Shown: positions 51,301 to 61,700 of the stretch, in pieces
Numbering within the stretch: position 1 is the first letter of the stretch
Layout: every line of letters starts with the position of its first letter
Source: Marisa cornuarietis
Taxonomy: Eukaryota; Mollusca; Gastropoda; Architaenioglossa; Ampullariidae
Direction: 5' to 3'
Assembly: GCA_004794655.1 (NCBI GenBank)
Contig: SMMW01000001.1
Span: forward strand, 21,214,501 to 21,278,500
Length of the DNA: 64,000 nucleotides
Position numbers and translations under genes: made by a program
The notes under the pieces: model-generated
What the model saw: the letters and a program-made list of their open reading frames with translations, nothing else
Told to the model about the DNA's origin: nothing
Databases searched by the model: none

Positions 51301-54300
51301 TCTCAAGTTAAAACAAGTCTGAAAAAGGAAGGTCCAAGGAGTTTAAGAAATTGTTCTGTTTTGTTAATGGCAAGAAGTTGACTGATGAGCCATTGCCAGC
51401 CTTTAAGCAGCACTTACAACATTATCTATGTATTGTTCCACATAACTTTTTCCAGTCCCCTGTGTTACTAGGCGCCATGTCTCCTGGGAGTAGATTCTCA
51501 CTCCTTCTGCCATATAGTACCTGTGAAACGTTATCATTTTTTTTTTCAAGTTAGTGTTGGTGGAAAAATCAGGCAAAGCTGTTTCCTGCTTATGAACTAT
51601 ACCAGAATACAATCATAACAAACCAGGCTCTCACTGTGGCAGGATGATGTTAGATATTCAATACACTTGATGAATATGGAAAAGTGCTAATGGTAGATGT
51701 TATATATATATACGAAGACACATTTATAGCATGTAGATATTATATATATATATACTTTTAATAATACACACACACTTTCTCTCTCTATAAGCAAAGGAAA
51801 CAAAGCATTAAAATACTTGCTGCATATATTTGAAATTAATACCACCAGTCCTACTATTATAAACTGTAGTAAATAAGTATTCTGTTCAATCTCATCATTA
51901 TTTAAAAGAAATATTTCTTTTATATGCAATTTTAGTCATGAATCATTTGGTAAATGTTAAAAATAATCAAAGCAAAAGCAAAAAACAAACAGGTTTAATT
52001 GAAAATGAGCAGCCAGGAGTAACAAAAAAGAAGTAAAGCTAACCTGTTAAGACACATTCTTGGGATCAGCAGTGGATAAAACTTCTGGCGCGTTTCTTCT
52101 GTTGGAAGGCTGAGGAAAAATTTCCGGGTTGCCACAGATGATGCCAACCGAACCTGAAGTCAGTGAATTTATGCAAATAGTTATTATAAGAAAATTTTAT
52201 GATAGCTGCAGCTATTGCAACCAAACATATGCATAAAACACACAGCTGAATGTGCCATTTCAGCTCAGATTTCAAAAGCTTAGAATTGAAACAGAAACTA
52301 GAAATTTTTATAAACAGCATTGTGGAAAAGTCACCAATATTATTAAAATGGCCATAAATCTATTCCTTTTATTTTTTGCTTCCAAGCAAAATTAAAATTG
52401 AAGGAAAACATAAAAGGACATGCTGAAATCACGATGAAGACAAGCATTTTAAAAGAAACAGGTAAAGAAAAAAGGCAGAAGAATATGAACATTCATGTGC
52501 CAAAATGTTAACATGTATATGGCAGCAAAGGTCTTTATGTTCACATTCTAAAGAAGATAAACCACATTTTCCTAAAATCACAACTCAGTTACAGCAGTAA
52601 TGAATTTTATTTAATTGTTAATCTTACCTGACTCCAGTTATCTGCCAGTCCTAGGCTGAGGTACTTAGTAAACTGGTGACCATGTCTGTAGATGGCATTT
52701 TCTTCTGTCAGTTTAGCCTCACTGTCCAGTTCCGCTAAAGCAATAAGTAAAAAGAGCCAATGCATAACCCAAGCAGCATATGAAACGCTTGACAATTAGT
52801 TTCACAGTTTCTGATAAAATGTGCCTTTCTCTCTCTCTCTCACATACACACACATAAACATGCACGCATACATTAACAGACATCCTTGAATAAAAGAGCG
52901 AGAGATGAAGTGAGAGAAGATGATTTGTGCTTAGGCGAGGTAAGCAACCTACATCCTTCTTTTGCTCCACATCCAACGAGCGAGGCACAGACATAGTAAC
53001 CTGTCTCTCTGACAAAGCGGTTGGTGTGCACTAGGGCACTGAAGATGAGGTCAAGCAATTCCTGGTCCACAAATTCGTTGAAACCATAGCCACATCCTTC
53101 TATCACACTCTGCAAGCATCTTCATTGATTCACGGTGAATGAGAGGCAGTTAAACATGCCTCCGAAAGATTAAAAAAATTATATTACTTTTGAATCCATT
53201 CTCTCGTTTATTTATGAAGGGTGAAGAACTAATGTGATTCAATTTCTGCTTTTTAAATGATTTTAAATGTACATAAATACTATTTCTAGTTCTACCACTA
53301 CCACAACCATTAAAATGATTTATTTTTAGTTCACATTAGTCAAACACAGCTGTATTGTGCTTCTCACCACCTGGGCACATTTGACATTGAAATAACAGTG
53401 TTTAGGATGCTTACTTCATATATGTTTCTAAAGACTTCCATCCAGCAGTGTCATGAAATATCTGAGCAGCATCAGCACTTGTCCTCTGTAAAAGGGTGGA
53501 AGTCAAAACTCTGCTGGTTATATTAACACGAGCACTTTGCATTGAAAATTGCAGTCAACAAATGTTTGTTTTAAGCTGATATTTAAAAAAAACATGCTCT
53601 AAAGGGATATTGGCACCAAATTACAATACTCTACTCAATATGCAAGTCAACTGTATGCTTCAAACCTGTATAGACACATTCACTTCTCATGCATCCCTGT
53701 AGAGTCTATTATTATGCATTTCTTATCAAAACATGGGACTGGATTAGTATGTACAAATTCAAACACAGATCAAAATCAGTTTGTAGTACATGCAAACCAA
53801 CAGTATTTCTTCCCTGTCATGCATTTTTTATGCTTACTCGCACAACCTTAACATTCATAGCATCCGAATAAACAATCACAACATCTTGTTCCCAATAATA
53901 ACTGAAAAACAATCATTTTTTAAATATATTGCTTTTACAAACACAAATTATCTGGATTAATCCTTTTCGGAAAATTGTTTTGTCTGCCAATAACATGAGA
54001 ACATTACTTTATATGAAACAATAACAAAGGCTGCATAAAAAGAACAAACTGACTACATCAAATGTATGTATGTTGGCACTTACAGTCTGCCTCACAATTA
54101 TTAAAAGTTTGTACCAATCCAATCCAATAATAATGGCATCTATCAAAAACGTACCCGTGGGCTACTTGGTGAGCTAGATAATTTCTCAACAAGCTTCTCC
54201 ATATTTTCTTGCTCCATCATACCAGATTCTGTGATAGGCTGCCTCTCAAGATTGGACCTGATTCCTTCAAGTATCTGTGATTTTGTTCTGCCATAGATCT

Positions 54301-55568
54301 GAGGTCCCAAAGTTCTACACAGAGCACCCAGTACCTCACCTGATTGGACAAAACAGGTGGTATATCAGCTTGCCAAAAATGTCACAAACAATTTGTCTTA
54401 AAAAGTAGTAAAAACTTTCCTTGCAAAAAGGACCACACTGATTAAAATGCCAAAGCTTAATATCACCCTGACAATGTACCCTGATAAACTCTGGAATAAC
54501 TAAAGAAATTGTTAATATGTGATTGCTATGATAAACTTATAGAGAAATTTTGCCATAAAAAATTACTGCAGTAAAATTATTTATTTATGAATAATTATTC
54601 ATTATCAGGCTATTTTAAAGTCTTTGTATAAAGTATTATCAAAACAATATGCAAATTGGAGGCACTTTATTCAAATTATTATGTCAACGACTGAAATTTA
54701 ACTGACCAAAATGTTCTAATTTATTCTTTTATACACTTTGCACTAAACTGAACTAAATAGATATTGAAAGAATGTATATACTGTTTACAGAAGTGAGGTT
54801 ACCAATACCTGATTGAAATAATCTGAGGTTTTTGTAGCAAATTTATATCTCAAAAGGCATCCAATCCAAATATCGCTAATAAATAGTGAAAGAAATAATA
54901 GTAATCAATAATGGTACTTCGACCACACAAAAAACTCGTGTAACATTTAATAAAGAATGCATATAAAACATTTATTTTCAATTAAACTGCGCATTAAGTG
55001 TAAGGCTACAAGTTTTGCAAATGAGGAGGAACTAGCATTATAAATGTTACTTAAAGCCATTCTTAGTTATTCTTCACTGTCTTTTCTGCTATACCAGTCT
55101 TAATTTAAGCGTCTGGACAATCACATAATCTTCTCGTGTCAGGAGGTACGGTCTTGTCATTAATTTAGCGACAGCAGAATTCAACATCAACGTCGCAAGC
55201 TTTGGAACAGAACAAAATAAAGGTGATTTTATCCCTTCAGTGATATTATAATAATGAGGAAGCTTACCTGCAACAATGCGTACTCTAAATTCTGTGTCAT
55301 CTAGTGACTGCAGAGCATGATCAAGCACTTCGATAGCAAAGTCGTCTGAACTCTTGTTGCTATCTAGTAGTGCTTTGCATCCAGATAGTGCACCGTGTAG
55401 CGTTTCCCATTTGTCTGTCACTTGCCCCAGAAGTCGGATAAAATCTGACTGTAAATCTTCAATTCCTTCTTCATCTAGGCTTGCTATCAGATTTTGCAGG
55501 TCCACGAAAGCTTTGTCACGATCGAGTTTCGCAGAACTGCACAATTGTTGTTGTATTTCCTCAGACAT
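39324..55568 (-). CDS. HEAT/ARM-like helical repeat protein, 680 aa, not named
   Basis: Seventeen predicted - strand exons: 55568-55268, 54339-54155, 53485-53415, 53119-52953, 52734-52628, 52153-52044, 51520-51418, 51088-51002, 50748-50658, 46145-46094, 45830-45721, 45430-45261, 44940-44834, 43202-43061, 42785-42702, 40173-40064, 39369-39324. They sum to 2,043 nt with every phase matching. The protein is almost all amphipathic helix pairs, for example FAIEVLDHALQSLDDTEFRV, LIFSALVHTNRFVRETGYYV, HAVREAACACIAELGSKV, LFICFNDESWPVRDAACVAC and NISSVRQGAAIALVNVV, the pattern of HEAT/ARM solenoids used as protein-binding scaffolds. A less regular insert (exons 12-13, with MYSCGSLAPKMGRGRDGGC and PPEPWELADG) interrupts it. 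The C-terminus is YLSYLQPSFGPPHQ. I do not recognise the orthologue; strong codon conservation signs suggest an old, conserved gene. The exon 12 donor (gtcact) is weak. Confidence 0.85.
40921..42250 (-). mobile_element. RTE-like LINE fragment in the HEAT-like gene intron
   Basis: On the - strand, GVLGLHRNNKPWVMNAILDL and KEVNCAIRKGMNASRDN (41.4-41.64 kb) match the linker after the LINE endonuclease, and TPVIPLPKKGNSKQCQNYR (about 41.0 kb, frame broken) is the start of RT. Same sense as the host gene, intron between exons 15 and 16. Confidence 0.8.
43358..44530 (+). mobile_element. PIF/Harbinger-type DNA transposon, degenerate
   Basis: The ends are inverted: GGCCCCATATGCATGTAG at 43358 and, reversed, GGCCCCGTATGCATGTA from 44530. 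The flanks could give a CAG target duplication if the outer G is excluded. Inside, ALTDEVACEIAVTNRKDA and LTPLLRVLVTAIFCYI (43675-43780), then in other frames GELTGVSQSTVSRTV and ALFRRTRNEISLPNQ, match the N-terminal helix-turn-helix part of HARBI1-like transposases. The rest of the catalytic domain is absent and frameshifts occur, so it cannot make an active enzyme. Confidence 0.8.
46992..47176 (+). repeat. Left LTR, truncated
   Basis: It corresponds to the first 185 bp of the right LTR (U3 and the start of R) with very few differences, then breaks off where the SINE begins. Confidence 0.85.
47178..47410 (+). mobile_element. tRNA-derived SINE inside the LTR element
   Basis: Box A-like TAGTGTAGTGGTTAAAACAC and box B-like GGGTTCAGATCTCG are properly spaced, followed by GTGACACCTGTTCGCAGGG, a C/T-rich stretch, CATAGTGCGAAATCGCC and a tail of AAC repeats. 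It is the best preserved copy of the family also seen at 22.0 kb. Confidence 0.82.
47899..48127 (+). repeat. Two-copy tandem repeat, 115-bp period
   Basis: GATTCTGGTGTTATGCTATG begins at 47899 and again at 48014. The copies also share GAACTGTTAATGACTTGTGC and differ at only a few positions. Confidence 0.85.
48272..49188 (+). repeat. Right LTR, complete
   Basis: It starts TGTAGC and ends GTTACA. It contains TATAAATA at about 48422 and AATAAA near 48730. Between them are two imperfect 89-bp units (48486 and 48575) that share GTACCTGTTTGCCGAAAGGC. Confidence 0.8.
49400..49796 (+). mobile_element. CR1-like LINE 3' tail
   Basis: A CT-rich body with GTCCCTCGTACATTGTCCATG, then GTATGCGCTTTACAAATCTT and ATT repeats: the same plan as at 35.0 and 59.2 kb but more diverged. 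Confidence 0.65.
50040..50478 (+). mobile_element. Non-LTR retrotransposon 3' end (Rex/Nimb-like tail)
   Basis: It ends with GCCCTCTGGGACAAATAAAG followed by TAATATCTTATCTTA, a tail known from Rex1/Nimb-type LINEs (family memory, not searched). An unassigned 84-codon frame (50056-50310) and a TG-rich microsatellite (50346-50404) precede it. Confidence 0.5.
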
Positions 55569-55771
55569 GTTGATCACCTATGATTAGTATTTGTATTATA
55601 CGATCGCTGATTGGATAAATGAAATTACTTGTCCAATAGAAACTAGGTTTGCAAGTTTAAAGCTAACGTGGTTTTTCAAAGAAGAAGAGTTTCCCGGCAG
55701 CGTGCGAAGAAGATAAAAGAAAAATTGCTCAGTAACTTAGCTTCTTCTGCTACCCATTAAGGACATCAGAT
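55569..55771. promoter_or_regulatory. Shared intergenic region between the HEAT-like gene (-) and XRN2 (+)
   Basis: The start codons diverge with 203 bp between them. No TATA box stands out. A bidirectional promoter is inferred from spacing. Confidence 0.6.
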
Positions 55772-58700
55772 ATGGGTGTCCCAGCCTTTTTCAGATGGCT
55801 GAGCCGGAAATATCCGTCAATCGTGGTGCATTGCTTAGAAGAGAAGGTATCATAACGTTAACATTGTTTCTGCTTGTGTCCTTGTGTTCCTGTGATTCGT
55901 GTGTTGCTCTCCATCATTTATGTCAGTTGATGAAATCGGTCTGTTCTGAAGAAAAATTAGAAGCTGAAATAAATTGATAGTTTTTAAACTGTTATCCTTC
56001 ACAGAATCAGAGTTTGTTTTATCTCTTGTTTTACATTCACAGAGTTATTATTACCACCACTACTAATACTAAAAGGATTAATACTGTTGGTACTGATTTG
56101 AGAACTCACTGAAAAATAAATGAAAATGATGTGCGATGTTTGTTTGCCCAGAGAAGCATTCTGTCATATATGAACCCTGTTGCACCAGATTATGTGTTTC
56201 CAACCAATTGCACTGGGTTTAACTAAACATCAGGCTAAACATCAGGTATCGCGTTACGGTGTTGGGTTGGGGAGGGGGTGGTCTTCTCGGTAAACTGTTT
56301 GCATTCTACAGACCAGTGAAGTAACAACGAGTTAGAGTGTATAGTCCATTAGCATATTTAGAGTATTAACAGTTTAAAACGAAATGAAAATGTATTGAAT
56401 GTTCAAGCATTGACAGTCTTGAATGACACTTTTTGCCTAGCCGACTATTTTTTTTTGTATTGTTTGTGCATCTGCATTGACTTTGATCTGTGCTTTTTGT
56501 TGCACCATCTATCTCATGCATTGTTTTTCTATACCCTTTGCCAAGCTTTTTCTGCCTGCAGACCACTTTGTTCACTAACTGGTCTTCACCACATTATCTT
56601 AGGTTTTTCTCTTTTCATGATTAATTGTCTCCATTTCACTTCAAATTTCACTTTTTCTGACCTATGAATTATGCAGTTGTTACTTTTTCTGATCTAGAGC
56701 AGATGAGCCTAGTTTTCTTATCATAACACTAATCATGATGTACCCTCTTACAATCATGGGGAGTTGAGTTTGAGTGTAACTGTATGGGTTTATTTTAGTT
56801 TATTACTTATGGGAGCTCATAACAAGTGAACTTTTCTATCTCTCTTGTGGGCAGAAGTGAAAAAAAATAAAGACATGTTGTATTGTATTGTATATGCTTC
56901 TTCACTACATTTTCAGGTGATTAGATTTTAGATCTCTGCATGTAAACAATGTCAATGGAATAAGTTTGTTTTGTGCCATCCTGCTCTTGCTGTATGAGTT
57001 TTCTAGACTGCTATTATGTTTACTAATGCTTCCATGGTACCAGGAATTGACAATCATATGCTCTGCTCTAAGTTATGTTGCCTTTTAAAGTTTATTCAAA
57101 ATGTAGCTTCAGACATAGTGTTCAAACTAACATTTCTCCACCTTACCACCTTGACTGCACATCTTGGTTTTATATTTTGACACTATGCTTTTGTGTCTGC
57201 ATATTTGTTTATTGATATGTTTTGGTCTATGTTTATATACAATGTATACAGTATAAGTCTATAATTGTATAATTATATATTTTATTTTTTAAGGCTGCAT
57301 TAATTTAAAGTGGGAAAATGTACTATACAAATATAACTATTAGTAGTGGTAGCAGTATTTTTAAAATTAATGAAAATACATTTATAATTAATAATAATAA
57401 GAAGAATGAAGATTACTTAAAGAGTGCTCTACAGCACTGTGTGAAAAATAGCACATACTATGATCATAAAAAAGCATAACAAGATTTTGCATTATCTAAA
57501 CAACAAGCACATACTATTAGTCAAAAGCACATATGAGCAAGTACATCTTTGGGTGCTGCTTAAATGCTGAAAGTACATGTCTCAGCTTAAGGCCATGGTT
57601 CTCAATCTGTGGGGGCACGCCCCCCAAGGGGAGCAGGACATGCTGACAAGGGGGGCACAAAGGGGGTCATTTTCTCATCTCTCATATTGGTATTAGTGGC
57701 TACGTTTTTTTTGTCTGGGGTCGTCACAAGTAAAAGGTTGAGAAACACTGGCTTAGGATGAAGGGAATTTCAGACAACTGGGACACTGAAGGCAAATATA
57801 CACCCACCAAAAGACTTGGGACTGTCAGCAATTTTTTGTTAATCTATATAAAAGAACAGACAAATAATAGAAAACAATATGAACACAAAAGTGGGAAACA
57901 CTATGCTGAGCAAATTATGAAATTGTTGAAGGTTGCATTTTCTTAAGTGACACTCTGCCATTGGTTTTTGTGGGGGTTATTGTTTAGGGGTTTATGATAA
58001 ATTCATTTATAATAAACTGGGTATTGTTCTGGTTTTTATGATGATAGCCAAAGGAGGTGGATGGAGTACGCATACCAGTGGATACCAGCAGGCCAAATCC
58101 TAATGATATTGAGTTTGACAATTTATATCTTGATATGAATGGTATAATACATCCTTGCTGTCACCCTGAAGACAAGTAAGTATGTTAAGTAAACTATCAA
58201 TAAGAATTATAAAAACAGTGTGAGTTGTAGAAGATTAAAGATAACAATAAATTAAAGTTTACATGTTCATAGTCTTTACCTTGGTGGTGAACATTTTTCC
58301 AAGGATTGAGTGCAAGTACCAAAATCTTGGCAGACCAATATTGCATATTGCTTTTTTTAAATGAAATGATTTATCAGAAATTTTGATTCATGTTCAAGAT
58401 GAATGATGTGATAATCTAGTCTTCAGGGGCTATATTCATGAAGCTAGGGTAAGTCATCATCCTGGGTAAATCAAGGGCAACCATCTCATCTCCCTAGTTA
58501 TAAAGCTGCATCCAGACTTTACAAATGCTGCCTTATCTGTGGGACAGTAGTTATAAATCAGCAGAAAACCCTGGTGTAAAGTAACAAAGCAATATCAGAT
58601 AATAACACCCTCACTTCATAAATATGGTCCCAGGCCATCATGATCAATATGTATTCTCACTTGATACAAACATAAAACAGGAGCTATAACTGAATTCACT

Positions 58701-61700
58701 CATTAGTTATACATTCATGATAATGTCAGTAGCACAAACTTCTTTTTATCAGACCAGAACCAAAAAATGAAGACGACATGATGATCCTGATTTTCCAGTA
58801 TATTGATAGAATCTTTTCCGTTGTGAGACCACGTAGAGTTTTGTACATGGCTATAGATGGAGTGGTAAGTATGGTGTGATTTTGTTTCATCTTTCTTAGG
58901 CCAAGTAGTTCTGCAAATCAATAATTAAAATATTAGAGATACTCCAAAAATGCAGTACATTTGCATTCATTTCATATTCATGTTTAGAAGTGGCTTTTTT
59001 TTTGTAGAAAAAATGTTAACCAGTTTGGGTTCATGTTTGCTAAAAAGCATATCCATGTCCGCCACCTTCCTACAACTGAATCCTTCAAATCTGCACTGAA
59101 AATGCACCTCTTCCTTGAGCATTACTCCTAACACAGTCCACACAATGCTAGTCCTTCTTACCCTCCCCCCCCTTCCGCTCTTGCTACTTTTCTACCCATC
59201 TTTCTCTGCAGAATCGCTATATTTTCTATGTCCCTGTTACTTGGTGCCTTTTTGTGTTTTCCATCTTTGTTTTCTGTTTGTCGTCAGTACTGTCGTTTAT
59301 TCTTCCGTCCCTCGTGTTCTATCCATTTAGTCCATGTCTCTTCCTTGTTTTAAGCGCTAAGAGCATGGTCTCTATGAGTGTGAATGTGCGCTATAAAAAT
59401 CTTCATTTATTATTATTATAATGCATGAGAGAGAGAGGCAGGTAGCAATGAAATTCTTTTGCTTCTGCTTTCATAGGCTCCTCGAGCTAAGATGAACCAG
59501 CAGAGGTCCAGACGATTCAGAGCCTCTAAAGAATCATAGTGAGTCAAATTTTTTCCTTTAAATAGTATTTTTTATGCTTTTAAAAACTATGAAATTGTAT
59601 AGTTCTGATGTTTTAGGCAGTCATAGAATTAGGATAACAATAACATATTAATGTGTTGTAAAGTTTTAGGATGTTTTTGTTGATTCTTTTTAGGAAATTG
59701 GTCACCCGATACCTTAGCATGTACATTATTTTTGAGAGTTTACTGTGTAAAGGTCCAAATTATTTGTAAACATTATATTTAGTCACTTTATCAAAATGTT
59801 AATTTTAGTTCATCATCATAATAATAAAGGCATTTGAAACAGTGCATTTCCCACTGAGCAGTGAGCTTAATGCATTGTTAAGTAAGGTACAAAAGATATA
59901 TAAAAAAAGAAAAATGTGGATGGGATACTATTGTGGAGTGAAAGATGCTGGATCAGCAGAGTTGACCATTCAGCATTGTGTTGCTGTTTCACATTCCAAG
60001 AATTCAGAGATAATTTTCATCTGCATCCTATGAAAGCATTGTGATAATAAGGAGACTATATTACAAAGTAACATAAGTATGTAACAGACTGTTTACTGGC
60101 ATGGGCCAGAGAAGGATGAATCATGTTGTCTTGTACCGTTTGTAGTGAGAAAACCAAGCTGATGTCAGAAATGCGAGAAGAGATGATGTCAAAGGGAATG
60201 TACCTTCCACCTGTCAAACCTGCTGAGGAGAAATTTGACAGTAACTGCATCACCCCAGTATGATTTTCCTTCATTCATATGAATTGCATATAATTTTAAA
60301 CTGACAAAATTGAAAATAGATGTGCAGCATCCCAAGGTTGTATATGGAGAAAGTCTTGGCAAGAGAAAAGTATGGAAAACTGTAAAATGAAAAATATTGT
60401 AATAGAATCATCTTAACTCTGTTCATTCTAATTGAGTATATTCCTGACTCTTTTTTTTTTTCATTTTGCAAGGGCACACCATTCATGTTTCGTCTGGCCC
60501 ACTGTCTGAGGTTCTACATTCATGATAGACTAAATAATGACCCAGGCTGGAGAGACATCAAAGTCATCTTGTCAGATGCAAATGTACCTGGGGAAGGGGA
60601 ACACAAGATCATGGACTATATTAGACGCCAACGAGGTAAGGGTTTGGTGCGGGGAGTAGTGCATATGTGTGTTGGGTGGGGGGAAAGTCTTCCATGAGTG
60701 CTAAGATTACGATTCACAGCATATATATTTTTTGGGGTAAGAGAACTCAACTTCTTTGTACTATATGTTTTTAGTTGAAGTAGTAAAATCTCCCAATTAA
60801 CTCACTGGATGCTGGCTACTTAGTGTGTAATTCTGACTGCTGTTGTGCTAAGGTTGCATGATGATTAGTCACATACCCACTGTGTTAAAATTCTGCTAAA
60901 ACCAGAGAAGGGTTGTGTGAGGGAAAACAAATCAGTCTGCTTTCATTTCATACAAAACATCTTTAACCATTTCAAAATCAACTTCAGTAATAAGGTGAAA
61001 GGTAGAAATGTAGAAATTCCTAACACCAGTTCCCACGATGCCAGTGCTTTTTCACACCATTCCCCCTTTTTCTATTAGCTTATTTTAGATTAAGAAATTA
61101 TTTTATTGGTAGGCCAATGATATTTAATATTCAGTGTTTCTATTCATATTTAATAAAAATAAAAAAATGCAAAAATTTCTAAACGCATGCTCACACTCCT
61201 AAGGAGCATATTCTTAGCGCTAAAAAAAATATAACGAGACATGGGCAACATACGAGGGACAGAAAAACAAGCGACATATGAACTATGAAAGAAGAAACAA
61301 TAGTACTGATGATGAATAAAAACAAATACAGAAAACACAAAGAGGAACTCAATAACAAGGAAGACAAGCAGGGAAGTAGCAATTAGCGGAATAAGGCATT
61401 TCAATACATGAGATGTTACCAAAAATGTTGAAAATAATAATTGGCAGCTGATGGGCTCACCATTGATAAATTTGCCAAAATCTTGCTGCAAAAGAATCGT
61501 GAATACAGACAGTGAAAGATTTAAAAATCAATCTGAGACCTACTTTCCTCTTTTTTAGGGGAGTGGGGTGCGAATTACCTTTTTTTCTCACACCGTTCAC
61601 CCCATCCCATTGGTTGTAAAAAGTCATGATGGAGCACAAACAATTGGTTTGAAGTCACCTTGGGGAGATAGCTGTGATAATGCTGATAGAGCAAAATACA

